From Craspedostauros australis (taxonomy: Eukaryota > Bacillariophyta > Bacillariophyceae > Mastogloiales > Achnanthaceae): DNA of 64,000 bases. The notes beneath the pieces are model-generated. The model was not told where the DNA came from and made no database searches. It worked only from the letters and a program-made list of their open reading frames with translations. The stretch spans positions 1,550,001 to 1,614,000 of the forward strand of contig JAMXDE010000007.1 of the NCBI GenBank assembly GCA_026770025.1, written 5' to 3'. The position numbers were made by a program, and so were the translations under genes. This document shows positions 31,001 to 39,091 of this stretch, one piece after another (within the stretch, counting starts at the first letter, position 1; each line of letters starts with the position of its first letter).

Positions 31001-33667
31001 CAGTAGGTCAGGAGCCCCGTGGCGCCGGATGAAGTCACGGAGAGTGTCGGAGATGCGGCTCTCGGATGGCATGGGAAAGCCGGCCGTGAACCGAGAGTCG
31101 AGGGCGACGTACACCTGAAGCATGGTGCAGCCGCCATGGCCGGGAACCCCGTCGTCGTGAGCAGGGGTATCGGAGAAGAGCGTATCCATCGCAACCGTCT
31201 CATGAAGACGGTCGACGTTGGCCGCTGGGAACCGAGACTTGAAATGCTTGCGCATGGAGAAGCGCTCGGCGGTACGGTACCACTGGGAGGTGCACCGAAG
31301 AGTGTCGCGAACGCGACGAGCTGGTATCCAGCCGAAGTGGGGTCGGAGAGCCTCGTAGTCGGCAGGCTTGCGAGTGGCAATGATGCTGCCCGGGTTGTCA
31401 GCGATGTCGGCTTGGCGAGCACCAGTGTAGGCCGTGAGAACGGTAGAGTTGTTCTCGCGGCGCTGGAGTGCTGCGGCGTCATCATCGTCGACGTCGTCGA
31501 GGTTCATCTCCTGGTCGAGGGAAGAAGGGTCCCATTCGTCGTCCGCTGTGAAGTCAACATGCGGATACTGGTCGAGTTCAGAGCGGGTGGGCTTGGCCAT
31601 GTCCATGTAGGACAGGCCTTGCCGGACAGCCAGTGGGATGATGTGGCCTCCTGGTGTGATGATGGTCTGGCGACCTCCAGGGAGATTCCGTGGGCGTTCG
31701 TTGACATCCATTCCGAAGGCACCAAGCTGGTTGGATGAATGGATGGTCTTGCCCTTTCCGTAGAGCGCATATTGGTGGAATTTACCAATGATGGGCCCTT
31801 CGGTGGTCTGGATGAGACCAGCAACCGTACCGATGTCGAGGTTGGCGATGGCAGAGTCACCAATGCCACTGACGTCGGCGGTGTGTCCTGTCTTGCAGAG
31901 AACGAGGACGTCATCGCCGGCCAGGCCACCATTGGCACCGCTGTCGACGAGAGAGCCAGAGTGGTCCTTGACAAGCTTGTTGAAGCTGTACCGGACCACC
32001 GTGGAGTTGGCAAGGCGCCAGGTCTGGCCCTTGTAGACCAGTTGAGGAGTATCGTCAGACGAAGAGGTGGACTTGGTCTGTGCGAGAAGGCGATCGATGG
32101 CAGTGGACTGGTCACTGGCCTTGGAAGAGTCCGTGTTACCAGCGGATGGAGTTGCGGAAGGAGTGTCGGTGGTGCCCGAAGATGTGGCAGCGTTGTTGGC
32201 AGCTCGGTGGGAGTCAGCCTTGCCCTTGCCCTTGTTCTTGCGCCACTTTCCCTTTGCCTCAAGGAAAGCCTTACGCTGATCCTTGGACATCTCACGCCAT
32301 TCATCATTGGGGATGGAACGACGATCGTCCTTGGCATAGTCCTTGCCATTTCCCTTGCCAGCAGAGCCGCCGGTCTTGGCGTTGTTGACCTTGCGCCGAG
32401 ATGTGGTGCGAGGCTGGTTGGCATCGAGGGATTGTGCCTCATCTCGAACGAACTCAAGGAGGTCTTCGAAGGAGACACCAACCTTGATGAAGCCGCGAGA
32501 TTGCTTGTGACGTTGACGGGAGTTGGACTTCACGTTGGTGTAGGCCCGAGTCAAGTCGACATCGGGACCGATGGCGGTACGCAACCATTGCTGCTTGACC
32601 GCCTCATCGACACATGCATCATCGAGCTCTTCGATGTCATCGAGCTTGGTTTCCCAGGCATCGAGGAATTGCTCGCGGGTCTTGGTCCAAGTCTGGTCCA
32701 GACGGAAGGCGACAATGGTGTCTCTGTATTTGATGGACAGAGTCTCACCGACGACGCCACTGGTGTAGCTGTCAACGAGGTCGGCGTAGGCCGCACGGCC
32801 ATCGCAGGACTTCTTGTAGGCACGGATGATGCGCCGACTCTTGGAAGTCTTGACATGCTCAGTGAGCACGGCGAAGAGGTAGCGATTCTGGCTCGCGAAG
32901 AAGGCCTTGTCCTTGGGTGCTGGCATGAAGTCCATGTCAAGATGGTGGTTGAGTCCATGAGAGAAGGAGAGAGTCTCGAAGGTCCGCATGAAGGTGAGGA
33001 AGTGCTTGTCGTCCTTCAGTGTTGGGAGCGACAGGCTCTCTCGCTTGGTTGCCTTGCTGAACTCCTTGACGTAGTCAGCCGGTAGCTCCATGGCATGGAC
33101 ACCTTGGAAGTTGGAAGAGGGTGCCATGGATGGAGTCACAGGTGGTTGCGGGAAGGCAGGATCAGGCACCGAAGCCGAAGGTTCGAATCCGAAGTTCACA
33201 TGCGGAGGTTCTTCGGCCACAGGACGGAATGCGGATGCCGGAGTGGTGTGGTTGCCCATGCCCATGCCCATGCCAATTGGGGATGGCACAGGTGTGCTTG
33301 CAGTCGAATGCGAGCGCGAAGAAGGAAGAGAAGGGTTGCTCTGCTCAGCCGTGAACGCCATGAAGGTAGCGCGATCAAGCTCGTTCCAGGTATCGTCATC
33401 CAGAATGGACTGGGTGAGGTACCACTTGCCGAGGTTCAGGATCTTGCGGATGTGGTTGATGCCGAGGGATGCGGTGAAAGGCTCGCCATCATCGGTGTTG
33501 CCACTGAGATGGAAGCTGCGAAGGTCATCCTCAGTGAGAGAGACGAGGTCGAGAGGGCTGATGATGTCCTCATGAGCGATGATATCGCGAGGAGTTGAGT
33601 CGGAAGGGATGCCGATGACACCGAGGATATGATCCAAGGTGGCGAGGTCCGTCTCAGCAGTCGTCAT
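28073..33667 (-). CDS. Element 2 Gag-Pol polyprotein (1864 aa)
   Basis: One open frame from the ATG at 33667 to a TGA 25 bases short of the 3' LTR. Order: an N-terminal helical module (about 8-60, SAM-like in spacing), low-complexity Ser/Pro, a Gag region (about 190-430), a basic segment NDEWREMSKDQRKAFLEAKG in the usual place of a zinc knuckle (no CCHC box seen), protease (SLVDSGANGGLAG, about 580), integrase (AMDTLFSD, LMSDNAKAQ, NGAERRIQDIK), RT (GDIGNAYLEAF and the box VYVDDLTAT) and RNase H (TFVDANLLH, TYGSEFVAA, LGDNQSVITSS). All catalytic acidic positions I can identify are present. The protein should be processed by its own protease into virus-like-particle components. Unlike elements 1 and 3 there is no frame break. 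Confidence 0.95.
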   Translation of the reverse strand: MTTAETDLATLDHILGVIGIPSDSTPRDIIAHEDIISPLDLVSLTEDDLRSFHLSGNTDDGEPFTASLGINHIRKILNLGKWYLTQSILDDDTWNELDRATFMAFTAEQSNPSLPSSRSHSTASTPVPSPIGMGMGMGNHTTPASAFRPVAEEPPHVNFGFEPSASVPDPAFPQPPVTPSMAPSSNFQGVHAMELPADYVKEFSKATKRESLSLPTLKDDKHFLTFMRTFETLSFSHGLNHHLDMDFMPAPKDKAFFASQNRYLFAVLTEHVKTSKSRRIIRAYKKSCDGRAAYADLVDSYTSGVVGETLSIKYRDTIVAFRLDQTWTKTREQFLDAWETKLDDIEELDDACVDEAVKQQWLRTAIGPDVDLTRAYTNVKSNSRQRHKQSRGFIKVGVSFEDLLEFVRDEAQSLDANQPRTTSRRKVNNAKTGGSAGKGNGKDYAKDDRRSIPNDEWREMSKDQRKAFLEAKGKWRKNKGKGKADSHRAANNAATSSGTTDTPSATPSAGNTDSSKASDQSTAIDRLLAQTKSTSSSDDTPQLVYKGQTWRLANSTVVRYSFNKLVKDHSGSLVDSGANGGLAGDDVLVLCKTGHTADVSGIGDSAIANLDIGTVAGLIQTTEGPIIGKFHQYALYGKGKTIHSSNQLGAFGMDVNERPRNLPGGRQTIITPGGHIIPLAVRQGLSYMDMAKPTRSELDQYPHVDFTADDEWDPSSLDQEMNLDDVDDDDAAALQRRENNSTVLTAYTGARQADIADNPGSIIATRKPADYEALRPHFGWIPARRVRDTLRCTSQWYRTAERFSMRKHFKSRFPAANVDRLHETVAMDTLFSDTPAHDDGVPGHGGCTMLQVYVALDSRFTAGFPMPSESRISDTLRDFIRRHGAPDLLMSDNAKAQIGNKVMEILRQYHIRDHQSEPEHQHQNGAERRIQDIKRTTNGVMDRTGTPDRFWLICTLYVVDLFNHIAQVTAGSITPLQAAFGQRPDISKFLSYRWWQPVYYRVDNPTFPSQSKERSGRWAGPCLHKGDDLTFWVLDDETQRLLPRSAIRPADDSATRNLRADFPFPIVGEDDGSDAMNVANGEPDDDISVPPDSDPIVHSLADSILADRRGTDPETVGNAKVHIPKFSPEDLVGMTFIHEKDGQQVKAEVVQKVNDLDAANHQRIKMLLALADGETHDLISYVELADIIERQQEHNDDPDAKWEFDSIIGHEGPLSSSSPSYKGSSFNVIVKWGDGSTSTEPLSIMIQDDPVSCAAYGRRHELLDEPGWKRLKRLAIRTHRLERQVHKSKTFNHAPTFQFGVQVPRNHKEAMRLDDKNGNTLWADAEKKEMDQLFGYHTFKSLGKGAPVPSGFQKIRLQWVYAVKHDLRHKARCVAGGHLTDPCKDASYAGVVSLRSLRLSLLAGELNGIPTWVGDIGNAYLEAFTQERICFIAGDEFGDFAGHTMQIIKALYGLRTSGARFHEALADTLRDMGFLQCRSDPDVWMRDANSHWEYVCVYVDDLTATMADPKAFFDILSSKYGYQLKGVGPIKYHLGADFGRDPDGTLKLSPQSYIKRMMENYERMFGELPRKISCPLDKADSPELDTSSELSETDKRKFMSLIGALQWCISLGRFDISVAVMTLARFRSAPRQGHLDRAKRIYGYLRKHPDAAIRFRTCVPRFDLHYEVPNHDWIYSVYGKTSEEIPDDIPEPKGKPVRTTTFVDANLLHCQVTGRSATGALHLVNQTPIEWFSKRQGTVETATYGSEFVAARQATEQIISLRLALREMGIPIDGPSWMLGDNQSVITSSTVPKSMLSKRHNALAYHRVRSAVAAGILYFIKIPGTQNVADVMTKFLPWAVFWPLVKPILFWKGHTESSSPTYKT

Positions 33668-33987
33668 GATGAGCGATGGATGGATGGAGAGAGCGGATGC
33701 GGATGCTGGAGGCTGAAGGATAGCTGAGGCTGGAGTGCACTGACTGAATCGTCTTCTGGTGCGGGAGGGTGCTGCAGGAAGTCTTGGATGGCTGAGTGGG
33801 AAGGCCCGAACTCAGCAGAGGGACCGAAAGGAGGGCGTTCTGCGGATGCAAGAAAGCCGAAGGGAAGCCGAAATCACGTCGTCACGTGATGGAAGGTGAA
33901 GGGATCGCTCGTGGGTGAACGAGGGATGAAGGATGGATGGATTGTCACGCAATCAATTCAGTAGGTGAAAGCTTGCGACTGTTAATC

Positions 33988-34617
33988 TGTTAGAACGTAA
34001 TCGTAGATGGGTTTGAAGATACCGCACCGAGAACGTAGAGTGATCAAGTCGTTGTTGTTGGTGAGGAGAGTGTTGGTTTACTGTGTTATTCGTATGGTAG
34101 TTGGAATGCTGTCGAGCTCACAAGATTGTCTTCTTGGAACTGTGAGCATGAGAGAGGCATGACATGATCTCATGCAATTGCAAGTAAAAATAACACGGAG
34201 ACAACACGACAAATGTGCGTGTTACTGCGTGAAGATGAGGTGCAAAAGTCAATGAACAAAACACCGCGATAGCCCGTGTTGTAAATTACGTCTTCTCACG
34301 ATGTTGCTAGTAGTACGATCACACGATTGATCGTATTCACTTGAGAAGGTCAGGGCAAGATTCGCACGTGTCACACCCAAGATCCAAGTCTGTCCTGATT
34401 GGGCAGATTGGCTCATCTTGGCAAGAAATCAATTTCCACGACATTTTTGGATCTGTGATTGAGGGAAAACGATTCTTGCGACGCGAAATGCGACACAAAT
34501 CTGACACAACGGATTTTCGACCAAAATTTCCGTTCGGAACGGAAAAGGTAAGAAAAGTGAAGATTTCTGATTGGTCGACGGGTGTCGCTATTGTTAGAGA
34601 TTTAGCGTGCGCTAATA
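33988..34617 (-). repeat. 5' LTR of copia element 2
   Basis: 630 bp, identical by eye to 27419-28048. Followed on the plus strand by target-site copy ctccc (34618-34622). The 320-bp leader 33668-33987 lies between it and the ATG. No primer-binding site could be assigned. Confidence 0.95.
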
Positions 34618-34622
34618 CTCCC

Positions 34623-35152
34623 GCAAGATGAAGGAGCACTACCGCTTAGCAGACACACACACACACACAAACTACCAGACAGACTAACAAGACAACACAA
34701 GATGCTGACATGAAGGTATACCCTGCAAGACCGATAGAACTGAAACCGAAGTCGGGATTGATGTCACTTGATGGGAAGAACCCGGATCTAGTTTTCCTGT
34801 TGGACGAAAAGAGACATTAATAAATATGTTGGATTTTACCGCTGCTTTGTCCGTTGGGCGTGGCCGGCGGACGCATTTCCGCCTGGTTGGCGTGGTGGCT
34901 GAATCCTTCCCGGTCGAAGTAGTACGAGAGTTCGGGAGAACATCACAGAAAGGAGCAAAACACAACAAGATGGAATAGCCATAATCCGCTCAACCGATCA
35001 ATTACATCAAGTTACGTACCACTCACTATACATACCTACGTTCCAATACTCCTCCTTCTGCCCTTCCTCTTCCTCTTGTTCCCACACACACTTCCATACT
35101 TACATTCGCCGACTCGGATCCATACGGAGATCCTGCTGGTTTGCGACAAGGC
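34623..35152. other. Intergenic, element 2 to the GT10 gene
   Basis: 0.53 kb, the 5' flank of the fucosyltransferase-like gene. It has an (ac)n microsatellite at 34653-34669 and cct/ctt-rich sequence at 35040-35090. No gene seen. Confidence 0.5.
34653..34669. repeat. (AC)n microsatellite
   Basis: About eight uninterrupted ac units. Confidence 0.9.
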
Positions 35153-36433
35153 ATGATGGGTGAATCAAACCCAACAGACGCGGATAAAGGAAGGAAACGG
35201 CGAGCATCCCGAAAGACGAAGAGCAAGTCATGGCTGCAGCCATCATCCTTTGCCGTGCTCATCGTCACCGTCATCCTCAACTTGGTGCTTGGGAACGCGC
35301 GCACCGGGATGATCTTCTCCACCACGACCATGCAGCAGTACGTTGGTCGAGAGTGTGCCATGAACTCGACGGCCGATCATGCAGAAGGTACTGCGGGGCA
35401 CCAAGCCGAAGTGGTCGAATCATCCGAGCACACACCCAGGATGCTGATGGAACCGGGTCGGGTCTACGTGACCGGGAGGCACAGCAAGATCATCACGTTG
35501 TGCCTGTTCCCCGACTTTAATTTCAGCGGCGATTGGAAGGAGGAGACGCCGCTGACTCCCAACGACATTGTGGTGTACGGTATGCACTCCCCACTGCCTG
35601 GAGATGGCAAAATGCTGTGGGGCAAGGAAGCCAAGCAGAAGCCTGACAGCCAGCGTCCCGGCAAGATCCTGTTCCACAACGCCGAGGCGTTCGGCGATAT
35701 TTGGGAAAAGTTCTCGCCGCAGGACATCGGCGACCGCTTCTATCAAATCGGTCCCATCTCGCATCTGCAGCGAAACAACTCGTACCGGATGCATCTCATG
35801 ACGAGAGTGGCGCAGGCCAGGCCCTCGCCCGACGTGGATCCGATCTTGCACCCGGAGATTGGCGTGCGCCGAAACTCCACGCGTCAAATCAATGGCGTGT
35901 TGTACAAGCACAGCCAATGCATCGCCTTTCGCAACAGGGCCGCACGACGGTTGTCGGAATTCCTCGATGTCTATCACGGCAAGTGCAAGCCCAGCGTGCC
36001 GATGCGCAACAACAGCCTATTTCCCGACACCGCGCTGGGAGACAGGCAGAGCTTCCACGACAACTTCCAGACGATGGGCCAATACAAATACTGCTTGGTC
36101 ATGGAGAATACGGTTGGCCGGGCGGGATACATCACCGAGAAGTTGTTGAACGGCTTCCTTGGCGGATGCCTGCCGATCTACACAGGTTCCCGCATCGTTC
36201 ACGACATCTTCAATCCAAAGTCGTTCGTCTACTACGACATCACCAGACCAGACGAAGCGCTCGATCTGATTCGGCGCATGGAGGCCAATGAGTCGCTGTA
36301 CAATGAGTACAACAACGCCCCGCTCTTCCTTGATCCCGAACGCAGCGTGAACCAATACTTCTCCGTTTGCGACGGCGTGGGAGATGGATCTCTGAAGCGC
36401 AAGATCCGTCAAATGATGAAGATCGAAGAGTAG
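35153..36433 (+). CDS. GT10 (alpha-1,3-fucosyltransferase-like) type II membrane glycosyltransferase (426 aa)
   Basis: The start is the first ATG of the frame (35153; a second ATG follows at once). A basic cytosolic stretch (KGRKRRASRKTKSKS) precedes one TM helix (about 30-47), which is Golgi type II topology. The catalytic domain has the GT10 hallmark near residues 308-350: YKYCLVMENTVGRAGYITEKLLNGFLGG..PIYTGS, equivalent to the FENTxxxDYxTEK...P(V/I)YxG GDP-fucose-binding motif. The stem and N-terminal half (HSPLPGDGKMLWGKEAK, then FHNAEAFGD) are family-like in order but not well conserved. Family members transfer fucose from GDP-Fuc to N-glycan GlcNAc or other acceptors. The exact acceptor cannot be told. 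It has no intron. Downstream lies the second 83-bp hairpin element. Confidence 0.85.
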   Translation: MMGESNPTDADKGRKRRASRKTKSKSWLQPSSFAVLIVTVILNLVLGNARTGMIFSTTTMQQYVGRECAMNSTADHAEGTAGHQAEVVESSEHTPRMLMEPGRVYVTGRHSKIITLCLFPDFNFSGDWKEETPLTPNDIVVYGMHSPLPGDGKMLWGKEAKQKPDSQRPGKILFHNAEAFGDIWEKFSPQDIGDRFYQIGPISHLQRNNSYRMHLMTRVAQARPSPDVDPILHPEIGVRRNSTRQINGVLYKHSQCIAFRNRAARRLSEFLDVYHGKCKPSVPMRNNSLFPDTALGDRQSFHDNFQTMGQYKYCLVMENTVGRAGYITEKLLNGFLGGCLPIYTGSRIVHDIFNPKSFVYYDITRPDEALDLIRRMEANESLYNEYNNAPLFLDPERSVNQYFSVCDGVGDGSLKRKIRQMMKIEE

Positions 36434-36744
36434 GCAGTACGAGCGACGAGCAAAGGTCGATAGGGGGTGGGTCCGTGCTCTAGTGTGGCATACACGTCCC
36501 AGGGCGAGAGTTTAGCATCGTCCATGTTACAGTGCCTCCATAGATCGTGCACTTTGAGACAGTTATTGTGTGGCAGACATAAGACCCCGTTGCAGATAAA
36601 CCTCATATGCCCCATCGAGAGACCTCGTGAGGAGCTCGAGGTTTGTTGTCTCTAAACACAATATACGACACCATTATAACAACCAAGATCTTTGACCCAC
36701 CACGTTGATGTAGTTCAATGTGTCTGTTGCTATCCAAGTGCGCA
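36434..36744. other. Convergent intergenic region, GT10 and SMP3
   Basis: 311 bp between the ends of two convergent genes, containing the 83-bp element. Otherwise AT-rich at 36655-36700. No gene. Confidence 0.55.
36583..36665 (+). repeat. 83-bp dispersed hairpin element, copy 2
   Basis: One mismatch in 83 to 15053-15135 (t for a near base 21). It lies about 150 bases downstream of the GT10 stop, in the same orientation relative to the upstream gene as copy 1. Sequences outside the 83 bp are unrelated. Confidence 0.85.
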
Positions 36745-38610
36745 TCAATTTGGACATGAAATCTGATACGAAGTCAAAGCAAAGCTCCGCAAATAGTCGG
36801 GAATCAAGATCATACCATCATCATCAATGGGAGGAAAGTCCTCCGTCGAGAGATGAGGACGGACGTAAGTGACCGGCGCACATGCGAATGGCGGTACTCT
36901 GCAACCATCGACCCCGAATTGAATCCCTGTGTTCTCTTCGTTGTCACGCATTGCGGACGTCACCACATGGACCTGTTGGTTGGTGGGCGTGGAAATGGAA
37001 ATGGACGAGGAAGCAGAACAGTCCAAGGATGTGTCGATGGCTGACATCAAATCGCCGTAGGCCGAACCTTTCAAATCGACAATCGATATCGGTGGACAGG
37101 CGGGTTGTAGGTGAGAACAAGCACCATCGTTGGTGTCTGCACCGTCTTCTGTTGCGCACTGCTGCGTGTTGTACAACATCCCCGTTCTGGACAAGAACGT
37201 TGGTGGCATGTACGTGCGGAAGAAGATCACCGTTCCCGTTTCGCTCACTGATTCCGCCGTTGCTGTTGCTACGACTGATGTTGACAATGAAGATGACACG
37301 AGGATTTTCCCGATGCCACCTTGATGCAATACTCCGTACAGCGCAAAGAGGATGGTGTTGAAGAGGACAAAGACGATGCCGTGAGGCAGACCCAATTCGT
37401 AGCGACTCGCTAACGCTGTCACCGGGATCACCAACGGCAGCAAGAATCGCGGTTCCTGATGGGGTGCAAGAGACAGCAAGCCAAGACCAGACATAAGTGT
37501 CCACTTGCACAAGGATGTTGCAGTCATTGCTCGCGCATCTCCGTCGTTTTCCCGTGTCGCAAGGAACCGTTGATGGCCAGGAATGAAAGCCGCGTAGGCG
37601 AGCAGAGTGCCAGGTCCGTACAAAATGAACATGTTGACCAAAGCGTGCGTCCATCTTGGATGTAGACCGTGGTCCTGCAAGTTGGAGACCTTGGAATTGT
37701 ATCGGAATGCGTTCCACGGCGTGACGATTGCTGCATCCATGATGCCGCTGTCAGTGGCAACTGCTGACGGGCGATCCAAACCGAGCTGCTGTCTCACGAG
37801 ATAAAATTGCGTATCGCAATAAATGAGAATGGCAGACGTAATACCGAAGGATAGTGCTGCTGACCCAATGATGCACGCAGATCTCCACATGGCATGGTGC
37901 TTGTCGTCGTTCCTTCGTCTTGAGATGTTGCTGCGAGCGTCGCTGCTATTGTTGCTTCTCGCATGATCGTCCGTCGACGTCCGAAGGAAATGGATTCCCG
38001 ACGGTAACGCAAAGCAGACGAAGGTGAAGCGAGTGAAGAGTCCCAAGGCGCACAGGCCACCGATGCAAATTGAATTCGCGATCGTTCGCTGCTGCAACGT
38101 CGCAGAGAGCAGCAGGGCCAGCGTGCATGCCTCCAATGTGTTTGTGAAAGGCCGAGAAAGGAAGATGTACGAAGTCCATGAGACCGAATGGAGTAGAAGC
38201 ATTGGAGGTAGGCCTTTCCATGACGGACCCTTCTTCCCATCTTTGGATCCAGTTTGTTTTAGTCTCCTCGAAAGCATCCACAAGCTGCAATCCATGGCGG
38301 CGACGGATAGCAGCGCGCACATCATGCGTGGGATGACCAGCACCTCGATTCCGGACAGCTGCGACATCGGCCTTCCCAGCAGCCTTGAGTAGATGACCAA
38401 CGGGAGCCATGTCATGAGGTACGGTGGATAGACGGAGCGCAGCGCATTGCTGGGATCGAACTCCCAAGGAACTGTTGGCGGACAACCGAACCACAGTTCT
38501 TGACCGCCTTGGAAGAATTCATCCGGATGGATGTATCCCAACAGCCACGGGCAACACGTCACCCGGATGAGCACGGAGACGAGGTAGACAATCCACGATG
38601 CCCTGAACAT
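36745..38610 (-). CDS. SMP3: GPI mannosyltransferase, GT22 family (SMP3/PIG-Z type) (621 aa)
   Basis: The first ATG of the frame is at 38610 and begins directly with a TM helix (MFRASWIVYLVSVLIRVTCC); the open frame upstream has none. The GT22 signature HPDEFFQ follows at about 28-34 (GYIHPDEFFQGGQELWFG), with the Asp-Glu that marks the dolichol-phosphate-mannose-dependent family. WEFDP and RSVYPP, then IPRMMCAL and SRPFTNTLE, are further conserved blocks, and about 8-10 hydrophobic segments follow. In eukaryotes this ER enzyme adds mannose to the GPI-anchor glycan (SMP3/PIGZ adds the fourth). PIGB and ALG9/ALG12 are sister families. The length, the FTN..E block and HPDEFFQ favour SMP3/PIGZ, but PIGB cannot be fully excluded. 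The C-terminal 100-150 residues are Ser/Thr-rich and seem to be a lineage-specific tail. No introns. Confidence 0.75.
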   Translation of the reverse strand: MFRASWIVYLVSVLIRVTCCPWLLGYIHPDEFFQGGQELWFGCPPTVPWEFDPSNALRSVYPPYLMTWLPLVIYSRLLGRPMSQLSGIEVLVIPRMMCALLSVAAMDCSLWMLSRRLKQTGSKDGKKGPSWKGLPPMLLLHSVSWTSYIFLSRPFTNTLEACTLALLLSATLQQRTIANSICIGGLCALGLFTRFTFVCFALPSGIHFLRTSTDDHARSNNSSDARSNISRRRNDDKHHAMWRSACIIGSAALSFGITSAILIYCDTQFYLVRQQLGLDRPSAVATDSGIMDAAIVTPWNAFRYNSKVSNLQDHGLHPRWTHALVNMFILYGPGTLLAYAAFIPGHQRFLATRENDGDARAMTATSLCKWTLMSGLGLLSLAPHQEPRFLLPLVIPVTALASRYELGLPHGIVFVLFNTILFALYGVLHQGGIGKILVSSSLSTSVVATATAESVSETGTVIFFRTYMPPTFLSRTGMLYNTQQCATEDGADTNDGACSHLQPACPPISIVDLKGSAYGDLMSAIDTSLDCSASSSISISTPTNQQVHVVTSAMRDNEENTGIQFGVDGCRVPPFACAPVTYVRPHLSTEDFPPIDDDGMILIPDYLRSFALTSYQISCPN

Positions 38611-39091
38611 GCCCAAGAACTGAATGTTGACTTGATGTGCGGCGACGGTGCCTACGAGTATGGTGGCTGTGGCGATGCCTGGTCGAGCGGATCCACGGCA
38701 GAAATACAAGGAACACCGCACCCAGCAAGGAGGATGGCGATCATTGTGCTGATGTGTTGGAACATGTCTCTGTGTGTGATGTGTGCAGCGTGACAAGCAC
38801 GGAAGATGCGATCACATCGCGTTGAAGTAACAATTGCATTAGTCGTGGATAACTGTAATCACGAACTAGTCGTGCCTCGCACCATCCCTCGATCGATCAA
38901 TCTAGAGAGAGCAGAGCGCTGCAGATGCAGAGTATTGCAGGTAAGTCAACTGCGATCCTCTCACATGATCGAAGGTATAATGCTATTATACCTATTACAC
39001 ATAGCTCAGCTGAAGCCAATTAATGCGGATTACTGTACTGCAGCGTGATGTTGTGCATCAGTGGGAAGAGTTGGAATGCATCCTGTACACG

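Larger units (their letters stand above)
27419..34617 (-). mobile_element. Intact Ty1/copia retrotransposon, element 2 (7199 bp)
   Basis: Two 630-bp LTRs, identical by eye over their whole length, flank a single uninterrupted polyprotein ORF. The 5-bp direct repeat ctccc occurs at 27414-27418 and 34618-34622, a clean target-site duplication. In element orientation the LTR begins TATTAG and ends CTAACA, that is, non-canonical TA...CA termini. A purine tract (tttggggag) lies just before the 3' LTR, next to the pol stop. Integrase precedes RT, so it is copia. The LDSGAN-type protease (VDSGANGG) and the NGAERRIQDIKR integrase block resemble the diatom CoDi-type elements. Identical LTRs plus an intact ORF indicate a very recent, possibly still active copy. 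Confidence 0.95.

Noticed and set aside
31739..33085. 448-codon plus-strand ORF inside element 2
   Set aside because: It is the antisense shadow of the intact minus-strand polyprotein, caused by codon bias, as are the long plus-strand frames at 8979-10016, 6833-7699 and 47166-48557.
38611..38796. N-terminal extension of SMP3 to 38796
   Set aside because: The extension begins with TTG and has no ATG; the frame's first ATG at 38610 leads straight into a TM helix and the HPDEFFQ motif.
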